Assembly: GCF_900474185.1 (NCBI RefSeq)
Contig: NZ_UCNW01000002.1
Coordinates: forward strand, 62,001 to 126,000
Source: Synechococcus sp. UW69
Lineage (GTDB): Bacteria > Cyanobacteriota > Cyanobacteriia > PCC-6307 > Cyanobiaceae
Length of the DNA stretch: 64,000 bases
Reading direction: 5' to 3'
The notes below the pieces were generated by a model that was not told where the DNA came from, did not search any database, and worked only from the letters and a program-made list of their open reading frames with translations. Of the stretch, positions 49,728-59,572 are shown one piece after another; position 1 is the stretch's first letter; the number at the start of each line of letters is the position of its first letter. Position numbers and translations under genes: made by a program.

Positions 49728-51632
49728 TCAAAGGCCTCTCTGCATCAGAGCACCCATCAATTCAGCACTGCGGGTCTGGAATCCGCCAAGTTCATTGGGC
49801 TCCAGACCGCCCACGCCCAGCCGAGCCATGTCATAAAGATGACGGGCCACATCCTGGGCGAGGCTTGCTGTGGGTGAGGCTTCCGCCGATCCCACCAGCA
49901 CGCCACCGGCCCGCAGCTTGAGCATCCCTTCCACCAGGGGATGGCGCCGGTTCACCAGAAGTACGTGATGCTCAGGAAGGCCTGGTAGGCGCTGTTCCAT
50001 TAAGGCGCCCATGTCGTTCAGCCTGCGCATCTGTTCAGGCAGAAGAATCATCGCCGGAGGTGCCCCTTCCGCTTTCAGGGCCTGTACCTGAACGGTGACC
50101 TTCTCATTGGCCAGGGATTCCTTGATCAGATCACGCAGTCGGTCTGATTCCGTTGTTCCATCTTGATCGGTGAGTTCCGCATCGTTGTCTTTCAGGCTCT
50201 CGTCCAGTTCCGAGTCGACGCGTTGGAAGGTGAGTTCCTCGTGGCGATGTTCGAGCCAGGGGATGAACTGAGTGTCGATCACCGTTTCCAGCTTCAGCAC
50301 TTCCGCGCCCTGGGATGTCCAGAGATTGAGCGCACCAGCCTGGGAAACGTCATCGGTGCTGTAGAGCACGCGCTTGTTCTGATCTGCGGCCAGTCGGCTG
50401 AGGTATCCATCCAGAGTGGTGAAAGCACGGCCATCGCAGGCGATCGGGTCACCGTCGTCGCCTTCCCCGGCGGCAGCGGTGGTGGCGAACAGGATCAATT
50501 CGGCGACCTGCTCGGCGAACTTCTCGTCTTCCATGGCGCCGATCTTCACGAAGGGTGCCAGGGCATCCCACGCCTCGGCATAGGCCTTGGGGTCCTCCTT
50601 TTTCAATCCCCGCAGCCGATCTGACACCTTCTTGGCGACAAAATTTCCGATCGAGCGAACGCGTCGGTCGGTCTGCAGAGCACTGCGGCTCACATTGAGA
50701 GGAATGTCGGGTGAATCGATCACTCCCCGCAAGGGCAGCAGGTAGCGCGGCACAACTTCCTTGATCGAATCGCTGACGAACACCTGGTTGCAGTAGAGCT
50801 TGATTTCGCCCTTCTCCCAGTCGGCACGACCGGTCTGCTTGGGGAAAAAGAGAATTCCCTGAAGGTTGTAGGGGTAGTCGGTATTGAGGTGAACCCAGAG
50901 CAGGGGATCGCCTTGAAAGGGATAGAGATAGTGGTAGAGGTCGATGTAATCCTGATCACTGAGATCTCTGGCGCTCTTGCGCCAGGGGGCGTCCATCTTG
51001 TTGATCGTTTCCCCCTCGAGCTGCACCGGCACTGCCATGAAGTCGCAGTAGGTGTTGATCAGAGTTCGGATCCGTGCCGGTTCCAGATATTCGAGCTCGT
51101 CCTCCATTAGATGAAGGATCACGTCTGTGCCCGGCTGCTCTTTCTCGGCGGCGCTGAGGCTGAAGTTCGGGGAACCATCACAGCTCCAGCGCACAGCTTC
51201 AGCGTCGGGCCGAGCTGAACGGGTCAGCAGTTCAACCTTCTCGGCCACCATGAAGCTGGAATAAAAACCAAGGCCGAAGTGGCCGATGATGGCGTCGTTT
51301 TCCTGCTTGTATTTCTCCAGGAAATCCTCGGCACTGGAGAAGGCCACCTGGTTGATGTAGCGCTTCACCTCATCGGCCGTCATGCCGATGCCGTTGTCAC
51401 TGATGGTGACGGTCTTGGCCTCCTGATCCACTGTGATGCGAATGGCACCGTCATCCCCTTCGCTGCAATCGCCCGCCATGGCAGCCATGCGGCGCTTGCT
51501 GATGGCATCAACGCCATTGCTGACAAGTTCCCGGAGAAACACCTCGTGGCCGGAGTACACGGCCTTCTTGATGATCGGGAAAATGTTTTCGGTGTGGATC
51601 TGAATTTGACCCTGTTCCTCCAGCACCGCCAT
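49728..51632 (-). CDS. htpG: Chaperone HtpG (Hsp90)
   Basis: 634 residues. GHKL ATPase N-terminal domain: VFLRELVSNGVDAISKRRMA, VTISDNGIGMTADEVKRYIN, and GHFGLGFYSSFMVAEKVELL. A middle domain with RGVIDSPDIPLNVSRSALQT and the Arg for ATP hydrolysis follows, and then a dimerisation domain (LLVNRRHPLVEGMLKLRAGG). HtpG is a stress chaperone that in cyanobacteria also protects phycobilisome linkers and haem-synthesis enzymes. It has a separate transcript start likely in the 100-base gap before the ferredoxin gene. Confidence 0.97.
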   Translation of the reverse strand: MAVLEEQGQIQIHTENIFPIIKKAVYSGHEVFLRELVSNGVDAISKRRMAAMAGDCSEGDDGAIRITVDQEAKTVTISDNGIGMTADEVKRYINQVAFSSAEDFLEKYKQENDAIIGHFGLGFYSSFMVAEKVELLTRSARPDAEAVRWSCDGSPNFSLSAAEKEQPGTDVILHLMEDELEYLEPARIRTLINTYCDFMAVPVQLEGETINKMDAPWRKSARDLSDQDYIDLYHYLYPFQGDPLLWVHLNTDYPYNLQGILFFPKQTGRADWEKGEIKLYCNQVFVSDSIKEVVPRYLLPLRGVIDSPDIPLNVSRSALQTDRRVRSIGNFVAKKVSDRLRGLKKEDPKAYAEAWDALAPFVKIGAMEDEKFAEQVAELILFATTAAAGEGDDGDPIACDGRAFTTLDGYLSRLAADQNKRVLYSTDDVSQAGALNLWTSQGAEVLKLETVIDTQFIPWLEHRHEELTFQRVDSELDESLKDNDAELTDQDGTTESDRLRDLIKESLANEKVTVQVQALKAEGAPPAMILLPEQMRRLNDMGALMEQRLPGLPEHHVLLVNRRHPLVEGMLKLRAGGVLVGSAEASPTASLAQDVARHLYDMARLGVGGLEPNELGGFQTRSAELMGALMQRGL

Positions 51633-51732
51633 TCCTGTGTCCCGAAAAACCAGACACTAGAGACCGGTTTCACTCCGGCTCAACGGCCTGTTCAGGGGGT
51701 TCTCCGTACCTTCATGTGCTCCGCATGCCTGC

Positions 51733-51957
51733 TCAAGGCGTCTTCTGAAGGTCAGGACGCTCTTCCGCAACGATGGCGCCCTCAACCGGACAGACCTGCA
51801 GGCAGATGCCGCAATCGATGCAGGTGTCGAAATTGATCCAGTAAAAGTCTGTCCCTTTCTTGTTTTTTCCATTGCCTTGGTCAATGCAGGCCACAGGGCA
51901 GGCATCGACGCAGTCAGCAATGCCCTCGCAAACGTCGGTGACGATGGAATGAGCCAT
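51733..51957 (-). CDS. Ferredoxin, two 4Fe-4S clusters
   Basis: 74 residues from the ATG at 51957. Cys at 10, 16, 20 and 24, and 46, 49, 52 and 56. The second set is the classic C-x2-C-x2-C-x3-C-P (CIDCGICLQVCP). The first is a widened C-x5-C-x3-C-x3-C, as in seven-iron/eight-iron ferredoxins of the FdxA/PsaC-like cyanobacterial group. Electron carrier in the cytoplasm; partner unknown. Lies between hisZ and htpG. The upstream in-frame extension overlaps the end of hisZ and is not part of the protein. Confidence 0.92.
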   Translation of the reverse strand: MAHSIVTDVCEGIADCVDACPVACIDQGNGKNKKGTDFYWINFDTCIDCGICLQVCPVEGAIVAEERPDLQKTP

Positions 51958-51982
51958 GGAGGACCTGCTGATCTGCCGGATC

Positions 51983-53161
51983 CTAAGGATCGACCCAATC
52001 GAGCTGTAGACCGCCCTGTGCTTTCGCCAGCTGTTCAGCCTTCTCCCTGGAATCGAACGGTTCCAGGGCCAACACAGCGGTGCGACCTTGCTGATGCCAA
52101 CCCCGCTGATGCTCCATGGCCGCTTCCAGGCTTGTGGCTGCTGAAAAGGCCACGAGTACATCGGTCTGTTGCTGGTCTGCTGTATCGAATTCCGAGATCA
52201 GTTCCCGGATCGGGTCGATCGCCAGGCTGAACCCAGCGCCATAGGCCTTGTGATCGGTCGCGCCGCAACGCTGCACCAGGTCGTCGTAACGGCCGCCACG
52301 GGCAATCACCACAGGAGAGCTGCGGCCATCACAGACCAGCTGGAACACCAAGCCGGTGTACAGCTCGAAATGGGGCTGGAATGTCGGGTCGAGCTGAATC
52401 GTTACCGACTGATCCTGAGCTGCTTTTGAGAGGTGGGCGCAGAGACGGCGAAGCTTGTCGAAGACCGGCTGATCACCTCCCATGCTGGCGAGCTGGGTCA
52501 GGACCTGGTCGGGGGTTCCGCGGCAGTCAAGGAGTGCAAGAAGCCTGGCCTTGGCGTCCTTGGTCAGCTCGAAATTCTCAATGGCCAGACGGTCGAAATC
52601 GATCAAGGCTGTGCGGATCTGATCGCGCATCTCACCGTTGAACGGGCTGAGAATCAGATCCATCAGAGCGGTGTGGCCCAGCAACAGCCTTGGTTTCTGG
52701 CTGGGCTGCAGCTCCAGGGTCTGAATTGCTGCCATCAACAGGCTGAGCAGTTCCATCTCCGCTTCGCTGCCGCTAACCCCGAACAGTTCAACGCCGCTCT
52801 GCAGGTTCTCTTCGATCGATTGCCCCCCTTCATCGGCGGAACGGGTGCGGAACACCGTTCCGGAGGCCCAGAGACGCAACGGCCGTTGGCGATCGGCGAA
52901 TCGTGTGCAAGCCGCTCTGGCGATGGATGCCGTCATCTCTGGCCGTAGCCCGAGAGGGTCATCTGCAACGAGACGAACGATGTCTGAACTGTCGATGGCA
53001 CCCCCGGCCATCAACGTTGCCAGACGCTCCACCCGCGGTGGCGACACCTCCTCATAGCCCCACAGACGGAAAACCGATGCAAGACGTTCCGTCAGCTGTC
53101 GATTGGTCTCCACCTGACGTGGATTCAGATCCTTTGCGCCAGCTGCAGGTTGCAGCGCCAT
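51983..53161 (-). CDS. hisZ: ATP phosphoribosyltransferase regulatory subunit HisZ
   Basis: 392 residues from the ATG at 53161 ([20 protein letters not shown]). It is a paralogue of histidyl-tRNA synthetase without the anticodon-binding part: [57 protein letters not shown], and a class II core with [12 protein letters not shown]. HisZ complexes with the short HisG and gives it feedback regulation in histidine synthesis. The hisG gene is not here. It follows the IMPase gene by 22 bases. Confidence 0.94.
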   Translation of the reverse strand: MALQPAAGAKDLNPRQVETNRQLTERLASVFRLWGYEEVSPPRVERLATLMAGGAIDSSDIVRLVADDPLGLRPEMTASIARAACTRFADRQRPLRLWASGTVFRTRSADEGGQSIEENLQSGVELFGVSGSEAEMELLSLLMAAIQTLELQPSQKPRLLLGHTALMDLILSPFNGEMRDQIRTALIDFDRLAIENFELTKDAKARLLALLDCRGTPDQVLTQLASMGGDQPVFDKLRRLCAHLSKAAQDQSVTIQLDPTFQPHFELYTGLVFQLVCDGRSSPVVIARGGRYDDLVQRCGATDHKAYGAGFSLAIDPIRELISEFDTADQQQTDVLVAFSAATSLEAAMEHQRGWHQQGRTAVLALEPFDSREKAEQLAKAQGGLQLDWVDP

Positions 53162-53183
53162 CTCACGTCCTCGCGGCCACGAC

Positions 53184-54077
53184 TCAGGATCCCATGGCCG
53201 TGACCTCCGGGGCACCGAAGGCGGCTCCAGGAAGCGGTTTGACCTGAGACAAGCCATCCCTGATTGCGTCATGCAAGCCAGGACCAGCCGCTACGACTCG
53301 GCCGCTGGTGAGATCAAAGGGTTGATTCCCATATCCCGTGACGGTTCCCCCCGCTAGGTCCACCAAGGCCACGCCCGCGGCCAGGTCCCAGGGAGACAGG
53401 CCCCTTTCCCAGTAGCCGTCCTGGCGGCCAGCAGCCACGAAGGCCAAATCAACCGCCGCGGCGCCGCCGCGACGGACCCCATGGGTGCGATGGGTGAACC
53501 AGCAGAACTCGGCGTAGTTGTTGTCGAGACGGGTGTGGCGGTCATAGGCAAACCCGGTAACGAGGAGAGCATCCTCGAGCCGATCACAGCTGCTCACCTG
53601 AAGTGCTGTGTCGTTGCAGAACGCCCCGATTCCCGGCGCTCCCCAGTAGATCTCCTTGAGGAAGGGCACGGCGATGGCACCAAGGATGGGTTGTTGCCCC
53701 AGGGTGAGCCCGATCGAGGTAGCAAAGAAGGGATAACCGTGGGCGAAGTTGGTGGTCCCATCCAGGGGGTCAACACACCACCTCAGACCGTCCTGCTGTC
53801 CTGTTGCCCCGCTTTCTTCCGCCAGCACGGCGATCTCAGGGGTCTGGTCCGCCAGCATCTCCAAGACGATGCGTTCAGCTGCAACGTCGGCATTCGTCAC
53901 CAGGTCGCCGATGCGCCCTTTACTTTCGATCGATGACAAGCGTCCGTAATGGCGCATGAGCTCCTGGCCACCGGCATCGGCCGCCGAGCGGGCCACGGCC
54001 AGATAACGCTCCAGATCGCTTGGGCTGAGTCCGCCATCGCGGGCGGCACGGCTGCAGATCGACTCCTGCATGGTCAC
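53184..54077 (-). CDS. Inositol monophosphatase family protein
   Basis: 297 residues from a GTG at 54077 that overlaps the preceding ferredoxin stop (GTGA); ATG at 54071 is also possible. The Mg-dependent phosphatase motifs are present: [30 protein letters not shown] with the metal-binding D-P-L-D-G-T, and [19 protein letters not shown]. Relatives hydrolyse inositol phosphate, fructose bisphosphate, histidinol phosphate or PAP. Next to hisZ, a histidinol-phosphatase role is possible, but this is only context. Confidence 0.92.
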   Translation of the reverse strand: MTMQESICSRAARDGGLSPSDLERYLAVARSAADAGGQELMRHYGRLSSIESKGRIGDLVTNADVAAERIVLEMLADQTPEIAVLAEESGATGQQDGLRWCVDPLDGTTNFAHGYPFFATSIGLTLGQQPILGAIAVPFLKEIYWGAPGIGAFCNDTALQVSSCDRLEDALLVTGFAYDRHTRLDNNYAEFCWFTHRTHGVRRGGAAAVDLAFVAAGRQDGYWERGLSPWDLAAGVALVDLAGGTVTGYGNQPFDLTSGRVVAAGPGLHDAIRDGLSQVKPLPGAAFGAPEVTAMGS

Positions 54078-54442
54078 TCCTCTTCGATGGGGATCCTGGT
54101 GGTGACGCGTCCTTTCCCAAAGTGGCGCCCGAATTGCAGCTCATATACCTCGTCTTCGTCTTGGGTTTCTGCTTCAAGAGGGGCAACTGCCCGGGCCACA
54201 CAGAGCAGGCCGTAACCCTGGGACCTCAGCTCCTGAGAAAGACCCATGGCCTCGCGTTGGTCGAGGGTTCCGCTTTGCACCCGAACGGCACAGCTGGTGC
54301 AGCATCCGTTTCTGCAGGAGAAGGGAAGTGGGTCTCCTTGCTCTTCAAAGCTCTGCAGGATGTACTCACCCTCTGGGACGTCGTGGGTGATGGTGCGACC
54401 CTCCTGGCGCCAGTGAATGGTGATCCTGTGGCTGGGACGCAT
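54074..54442 (-). CDS. 2Fe-2S ferredoxin
   Basis: 122 residues from the ATG at 54442 (MRPSHRITIHWRQEGRTITH). Plant-type cluster loop FSCRNGCCTSCAVRV gives ligands Cys43, Cys48 and Cys51, with Cys81 (LLCVARAV) as the fourth; Cys47 is an extra. It ends with an acidic/basic tail (about 25 residues beyond the core). Not the main photosynthetic PetF, which has a different sequence and no tail of this kind. Electron acceptor/donor pair unknown. The extension upstream to 54643 overlaps the tRNA antisense and is rejected. Confidence 0.9.
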   Translation of the reverse strand: MRPSHRITIHWRQEGRTITHDVPEGEYILQSFEEQGDPLPFSCRNGCCTSCAVRVQSGTLDQREAMGLSQELRSQGYGLLCVARAVAPLEAETQDEDEVYELQFGRHFGKGRVTTRIPIEEE

Positions 54443-54495
54443 AAAGCTCTGCCGGCAGTGCCCTGCTACATTCTCACCTGCCCCATTTAGCCGGT

Positions 54496-54582
54496 GGAGA
54501 GCTGGCCGAGTGGTCGAAGGCGCAGCACTGGAAATGCTGTATAGGGGCAACTCTATCGAGGGTTCGAATCCCTCGCTCTCCG
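54496..54582 (+). tRNA. tRNA-Ser (GGA)
   Basis: 87 bases with a long variable arm. Acceptor stem GGAGAGC / GCTCTCC, D arm TGGCCGAGTGGTCGAAGG, anticodon stem CAGCA / TGCTG enclosing CTGGAAA with anticodon GGA, variable arm with ATAG / CTAT, and T arm GAGGGTTCGAATCCCTC. The 3' CCA is not encoded. It reads UCC and UCU serine codons. A terminator hairpin follows directly. Confidence 0.96.
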
Positions 54583-54586
54583 CTTC

Positions 54587-54614
54587 TCCGGTCCGCAAGG
54601 TCCGGATTTTTTTT
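54587..54614 (+). terminator. Rho-independent terminator after tRNA-Ser
   Basis: TCCGG-T-CC / GG-T-CCGGA stem with one T-T mismatch and a GCAA tetraloop, then eight T's. It is placed five bases after the tRNA end. Confidence 0.9.
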
Positions 54615-54717
54615 GTCCATCTGAGGCGGCGCTTCAGACCCACGCACGGCCGTCAAACCTTGGCGAGGCTTGGGCTTGAGTGTTCCTGACAGCTGCGTCG
54701 TTGCTGAGGGGTCGGGA

Positions 54718-55539
54718 TCAGCCGAACCGACCGGAGACGTAGTCCTGGGTGGCTTGCTGTTGGGGCGCGTTGAAGATCTTGTCTGTGTCGTTGAATTCCA
54801 CGAGGTAGCCCACTTTTCCGGTTCCGCCCTCGACGGCTTCGGCGTTGAAGAAAGCCGTCATGTCGCTGACACGGACGGCCTGCTGCATGTTGTGGGTCAC
54901 GATCACGATGGTGAAGCTCTTCTTGAGCTCATGCATCGTCTCTTCGATCTTCAACGTCGAGATTGGATCCAGGGCTGAACAGGGCTCATCCATCAAGATG
55001 ACTTCTGGCTGGATGGCGATGGTTCGGGCGATACAAAGACGTTGTTGCTGTCCGCCAGAGAGTGAATAGCCGCTCTCATTCAGTTTGTCTTTGCATTCAT
55101 CCCAAACTGCTGCCTGCCGTAGAGATTGTTCAACGAGTTCATCCATATTTCCCGTATATCCATTGATGCGCGCGCCAAAGGCAATGTTTTCGTAGATGCT
55201 TTTCGGGAATGGGTTGGGTTGCTGGAACACCATCCCGATACGACGTCGCACCTCTACAGGATCGACACTGGAACCGTACAAGTCGACCCCACCAAACAAA
55301 ATGCTTCCCTTGAGGGAGCATGAATCGATCAGGTCATTCATGCGGTTCAAGGCTCGGAGAACCGTTGATTTTCCGCAGCCGGATGGACCGATGAAAGCCG
55401 TGACCTTGCCGCGAGGAATGTCGCAAAACACATTTTTTACGGCTTCAAAGTTGCCGTAGCTGATCGTGACGTTCTGCAGCGAAAGTGCTGTGTCTGCGCT
55501 CTTGATATCGGGATCTTGGGGTGGGCTGATAGTGGTCAT
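54718..55539 (-). CDS. pstB: Phosphate ABC transporter ATP-binding protein PstB
   Basis: 273 residues. Walker [10 protein letters not shown] (51-59), signature [20 protein letters not shown], Walker [16 protein letters not shown], and [19 protein letters not shown]. The pattern of PstB, with [15 protein letters not shown] in between, separates it from other ATPases. It powers inorganic phosphate import through PstC/PstA. Last gene of the pstCAB transcript; 21 bases after pstA. Confidence 0.97.
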   Translation of the reverse strand: MTTISPPQDPDIKSADTALSLQNVTISYGNFEAVKNVFCDIPRGKVTAFIGPSGCGKSTVLRALNRMNDLIDSCSLKGSILFGGVDLYGSSVDPVEVRRRIGMVFQQPNPFPKSIYENIAFGARINGYTGNMDELVEQSLRQAAVWDECKDKLNESGYSLSGGQQQRLCIARTIAIQPEVILMDEPCSALDPISTLKIEETMHELKKSFTIVIVTHNMQQAVRVSDMTAFFNAEAVEGGTGKVGYLVEFNDTDKIFNAPQQQATQDYVSGRFG

Positions 55540-55560
55540 TGATTTAAGTGGAAAATTGGT

Positions 55561-56478
55561 TTATTTGGCTGCAAATCGTGCCAGCCATCGAGATAAAAGA
55601 TTGAGCGTCAAAATCATCATCACCAGTACGAAAGATGCGGCCCAGGCCAATTCGTTGTGAAACTCATAGGGCATGATCGCAAAGTTGTAGATCATCACGG
55701 AGAGGGTTGCGATGGGAGCGAAGATGCCCTCGGGTGTGAGCAGATCTGACCAGAACGGTGAGAAGAGTGCCGTGAAGATCAAAGGAGCCGTTTCCCCTGC
55801 GGCTCTTGCGATTCCAAGAACCACCCCTGTCGCGATCGGGGTTAAGGCTGCAGGGAGTGTGATTCGCACAACAGTGACAAATCTGGATGCCCCCACTCCC
55901 AAAGCACCACGACGCAGGTCATCAGGAACCAGCTTCAGACCTTCGTCGGTCGTTTTAATAACTGTGGGGAGCATCAACACAGCCAGGGCCATGCCCCCCG
56001 CAACGGCGCTGTAGGCGTTCCCGAAGAGAATTCGGCTGGTGACGATGGTTCCGTAGATGAACACGCCAGCAATGATCGATGGCACACCAGCCAACACATT
56101 GGTGCCGAATCGAATGAACTGAGCGAACCATCCTGAACGGGAGTATTCGGCAAGGAAGATCCCACCTCCGACGCCCACTGGAATGGCAATCAATCCAGCG
56201 ATGCCTGTTACGACGAGGGTTCCAATAATCGCGTTAGCGATACCGCCTTCCTCCAGTCCCGGTGGTGGTGGAAGTTCCGTCAGCAGGGCCAGACTGATCT
56301 TGCTGCCCCCTTGTACAAGCACGTAGCCCAAAACCAGGACAAGGGGCAGAACAGCGATAACTGCAAATAATCCCGCCAAGAAGGAGAGAAGGCCGCTGCG
56401 GATATTTCTGCGCAGAAACGGCTTGTAGCTCAGATCAGGAGCTGAGTCGGATCGGGTGTGGGTGAGCGTTTGCGTCAT
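55561..56478 (-). CDS. pstA: Phosphate ABC transporter permease PstA
   Basis: 305 residues with six helices (LLSFLAGLFAVIAVLPLVLV at the start). Permease pattern: AIPVGVGGGIFLAEYSRSGW, NVLAGVPSIIAGVFIYGTIV, LMLPTVIKTTDEGLKLVPDD, and GIARAAGETAPLIFTALFSP, the last being strongly PstA-like. It forms the inner-membrane phosphate channel with PstC. One base separates it from the pstC stop. Confidence 0.96.
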   Translation of the reverse strand: MTQTLTHTRSDSAPDLSYKPFLRRNIRSGLLSFLAGLFAVIAVLPLVLVLGYVLVQGGSKISLALLTELPPPPGLEEGGIANAIIGTLVVTGIAGLIAIPVGVGGGIFLAEYSRSGWFAQFIRFGTNVLAGVPSIIAGVFIYGTIVTSRILFGNAYSAVAGGMALAVLMLPTVIKTTDEGLKLVPDDLRRGALGVGASRFVTVVRITLPAALTPIATGVVLGIARAAGETAPLIFTALFSPFWSDLLTPEGIFAPIATLSVMIYNFAIMPYEFHNELAWAASFVLVMMILTLNLLSRWLARFAAK

Positions 56479-56479
56479 G

Positions 56480-57427
56480 TCAGTACTTCAGGCTCAAGCG
56501 CTTCACAATCCACTGGGCAAAAATATTCACGCACAACGTCAGGATGATCAGCACAAATGCTGCATACATCAGCGATGACACTTGGGAACCATCCGCTTCA
56601 CCAAACTGGTTAGCAAGCATCGCTGCGATGGTGTTGCCCGGTGCCAAGAGCGAAAGGCTGAAATTGTTGGAATTGCCGATGATCATCGTGACGGCCATGG
56701 TCTCGCCCATGGCTCGGCCCAGTGCCAGCATCACGCCACCAATGATTCCGGAAATCGCTGCCGGAAGAATCACATTGATGATCGCTCCCCAACGTGTTGT
56801 CCCCACGCCATAGGCCGCTTGTCGGAGTTGTGTCGGTACCTGATTCAGACAATCACGGGAAATAGCCGTGATGATCGGAAGGATCATCACCACCAGGATC
56901 AACACTGCTGGGATGGTGCCTGGACCCATCGGCGGTGTGCTGAAGAGGGGGAACCAATTGAAGAGCTCATAGAGAAGCTCAAGCCCCGGACGGATGAATG
57001 GTTCCAACACAAAGATGGCCCACAGGCCGAGTACCACGGATGGGATTGCGGCGAGAAGTTCAACCATCAAGCCGATCAGACTGCGAATCCGGCTGGGGAT
57101 GATGTTTTCGGTGATGAAGATGGCTGTTCCAACCCCCAAGGGCACAGCGATCATCAAGGCCAGCAGTGATGTAATCAGGGTGCCGTAGATGGCTGCACCG
57201 GCGCCGTACTCGTCATCCACAGGGTTCCAATCCGAGGTGATCAGAAATTGCCAGCCGTAGCGGGCCATGGATTCCAAGCTTCCTTGGAAGACGACGATCA
57301 GGATGGAGAACAGAACGATCGCCACCACCGAGGCCATGGCAATGGCCAGATTCTTGAAACCGACGTCCACCAATTTTTCGAACGGTGGACGTCTTCGGAA
57401 CAGGTATCGCTTGTCCGGGTCGGACAT
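56480..57427 (-). CDS. pstC: Phosphate ABC transporter permease PstC
   Basis: 315 residues. A first helix (NLAIAMASVVAIVLFSILIV) is followed by PstC signatures: SDWNPVDDEYGAGAAIYGTL, AVPLGVGTAIFITENI, LLAAIPSVVLGLWAIFVLEP, AISRDCLNQVPTQLRQAAYG and GRAMGETMAVTMIIGNSNNF. First gene of pstC-pstA-pstB; there is no pstS binding-protein gene in the window. Pho-box-like repeats lie 37-66 bases upstream. Confidence 0.96.
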   Translation of the reverse strand: MSDPDKRYLFRRRPPFEKLVDVGFKNLAIAMASVVAIVLFSILIVVFQGSLESMARYGWQFLITSDWNPVDDEYGAGAAIYGTLITSLLALMIAVPLGVGTAIFITENIIPSRIRSLIGLMVELLAAIPSVVLGLWAIFVLEPFIRPGLELLYELFNWFPLFSTPPMGPGTIPAVLILVVMILPIITAISRDCLNQVPTQLRQAAYGVGTTRWGAIINVILPAAISGIIGGVMLALGRAMGETMAVTMIIGNSNNFSLSLLAPGNTIAAMLANQFGEADGSQVSSLMYAAFVLIILTLCVNIFAQWIVKRLSLKY

Positions 57428-57474
57428 TTACCCAAAGGCGCGCCAGTACAACGTATGTCCCGATCCTCTTGACA

Positions 57475-57493
57475 TGATTAAGAACGCCTTAAG
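57475..57493 (-). promoter_or_regulatory. Pho-box-like direct repeats upstream of pstC
   Basis: Read on the minus strand, CTTAAGGC (57493-57486), GTT, CTTAATCA (57482-57475) form two 8-base units at an 11-base spacing, matching the known cyanobacterial Pho box (CTTAA-type units three bases apart) for PhoB/SphR. A third, poorer unit (CAAGAGGA, 57471-57464) follows at the same spacing. They lie 37-66 bases before the pstC start, a suitable position for activation under phosphate limitation. Confidence 0.6.
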
Positions 57494-57580
57494 CGATGGG
57501 CTCTGTTCTGCCATTTATCGCGACTGGGGCTGGAGCAGGTTGGAAGCTGCCGTTAGCGTGGAGATCAAGCTTTAAGGGAT

Positions 57581-59572
57581 ATGGGGCGGATCGTCGGCAT
57601 CGATCTGGGGACCACCAATTCGGTTGTCGCTGTGCTGGAGGCGGGTCGTCCCCATGTGATTGCCAATGCCGAGGGCGGACGAACCACCCCATCCGTAGTG
57701 GGCTACACCAAGGATCAGGAGCTGCTGGTGGGGCAGCTGGCCCGACGCCAACTCGTGCTCAGCCCCCGAAACACCTTCTCCAATTTGAAGCGGTTTGTTG
57801 GTCGTGACTGGGACGAGTTGGAGGACAGCAGCCTGTCCGTGCCCTACACAGTTCGTGCCAATGACCAGGGTCAGGTTCGCGTCCCCTGCCCGGTAACGGA
57901 AAGGGAGTATGCGCCCGAAGAGATTGTCGCCAGCATCATCCGCAAACTGGTCGACGATGCATCGACTTACCTAGGCGAGCCGGTTGAAGCGGCTGTTGTG
58001 ACTGTTCCGGCCTATTTCAATGATGCTCAGCGTCAGGCCACCCGTGATGCCGGACGGTTGGCGGGCATTTCAGTGGAACGCATTCTTAATGAGCCAACCG
58101 CCGCTGCTCTCGCTTACGGCTTTGATCGCAGTGCGGTCAAACGGGTGCTCGTGTTTGACCTGGGTGGAGGCACATTTGACGTGTCGCTGCTGCGCATCGC
58201 CAATGGCGTCTTTGACGTCAAGGCGACGAATGGAGACACCCAGCTCGGTGGCAACGATTTTGATCAACGCATCGTCAACTGGCTGGCCGATGCGTTCGCT
58301 GAGGAGCATGGCGTTGATCTGCGGCGGGATCGTCAGGCCCTTCAGCGATTGACGGAGGCTGCTGAAAAAGCGAAGCAGGAACTCTCCGGTGTGCTGAGCA
58401 CCCCGATTTCGCTGCCGTTCATTGCTACCGGCAGTGATGGTCCGCTGCACATTGAAACTCGTCTGGACCGTGCCACCTTCGAGGGTCTCTGCCCGGATCT
58501 TCTCGACCGTTTGCTGAGTCCGGTCCAAGCGGCACTGCGCGACTCGGGTTGGTCTGCAAACGACATTGATGACGTTGTGCTGGTGGGGGGCGCCACCCGG
58601 ATGCCCATGGTGCAGCAATTGGTTCGCACCCTTGTGCCCATCGATCCCTGCCAATCGGTGAATCCCGATGAGGTGGTGGCGATCGGTGCTGCCGTTCAGG
58701 CGGGGATCCTCACAGGGGAACTCAGGGACCTGTTACTGAATGACGTCACACCTCTCTCGCTCGGACTGGAGACGATTGGCGGACTGATGAAGGTGCTGAT
58801 CCCTCGCAACACGCCGATCCCGGTGCGCCAGTCCGATGTGTTCAGCACTTCGGAAGCCAATCAGTCGTCCGTTGAAATCCATGTCTGGCAAGGGGAGCGC
58901 CAGATGGCATCGGACAACAAATCTCTTGGTCGTTTCCGCCTCTCCGGCATTCCACCGGCTCCGAGGGGTGTGCCTCAGGTGCAAGTGGCGTTCGATATTG
59001 ATGCCAATGGCCTGCTTCAGGTCAGCGCCACCGACCGCACCACGGGGCGCAAGCAGTCGGTTTCGATTCAGGGCGGTTCGAATCTCAACGAGGAGGATGT
59101 GACCGCTCTGTTGGCGGAAGCGGAGGCACGGGCCGATGAGGATCGGCGCAAACGCAATCAAATCGAGCGTCGCAACCGTGCCCAAACGTTGCTTGCTCAG
59201 GCGGAACGGCGTCTGCGGGACGCTTCGCTGGAGCTGGGGCCCTATGGCGCTGAACGGCAGCAACGGGCTGTTGAAATGGCCATGCGCGATGTGCAGGACT
59301 GCCTCGCCAACGACGACCTCCAGGAGCTGGATCTGTGTGTAAGCGGTCTTGAGGAGGCTCTCTTCGGTCTGAACCGTCGTCTTTCGGCGGAGCGTCAGGG
59401 CGATGGCAGTCCGCTTCAGGGCATTCGCAACACCCTTGGGTCCCTCAAGGATGAGCTGTTTGCCGATGATTGGGATGACGACCCCTGGGGTCCCCCCAGT
59501 CGTCCGGGTGAACGCGGTCGAGGCCTGAGCCGTCGTGACTCTGCACCTTGGGACGATGACATCTACCGCTGA
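57581..59572 (+). CDS. dnaK1: Hsp70 chaperone DnaK1-type
   Basis: 663 residues. ATPase domain: GRIVGIDLGTTNSVVAV, VVTVPAYFNDAQRQATRDAG, ILNEPTAAALAYGFDRS, VFDLGGGTFDVSLL and VVLVGGATRMPMVQQLV. The substrate-binding domain follows after DVTPLSLGLETIGGLM. The C-terminus is acidic with DDWDDDPWGPP and ends DDDIYR instead of the EEVD-like DnaK2 tail, which points to one of the extra cyanobacterial DnaKs; DnaK1 fits length and the J-protein neighbour, though DnaK3 cannot be excluded. The next gene starts inside its last codons. Confidence 0.9.
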   Translation: MGRIVGIDLGTTNSVVAVLEAGRPHVIANAEGGRTTPSVVGYTKDQELLVGQLARRQLVLSPRNTFSNLKRFVGRDWDELEDSSLSVPYTVRANDQGQVRVPCPVTEREYAPEEIVASIIRKLVDDASTYLGEPVEAAVVTVPAYFNDAQRQATRDAGRLAGISVERILNEPTAAALAYGFDRSAVKRVLVFDLGGGTFDVSLLRIANGVFDVKATNGDTQLGGNDFDQRIVNWLADAFAEEHGVDLRRDRQALQRLTEAAEKAKQELSGVLSTPISLPFIATGSDGPLHIETRLDRATFEGLCPDLLDRLLSPVQAALRDSGWSANDIDDVVLVGGATRMPMVQQLVRTLVPIDPCQSVNPDEVVAIGAAVQAGILTGELRDLLLNDVTPLSLGLETIGGLMKVLIPRNTPIPVRQSDVFSTSEANQSSVEIHVWQGERQMASDNKSLGRFRLSGIPPAPRGVPQVQVAFDIDANGLLQVSATDRTTGRKQSVSIQGGSNLNEEDVTALLAEAEARADEDRRKRNQIERRNRAQTLLAQAERRLRDASLELGPYGAERQQRAVEMAMRDVQDCLANDDLQELDLCVSGLEEALFGLNRRLSAERQGDGSPLQGIRNTLGSLKDELFADDWDDDPWGPPSRPGERGRGLSRRDSAPWDDDIYR

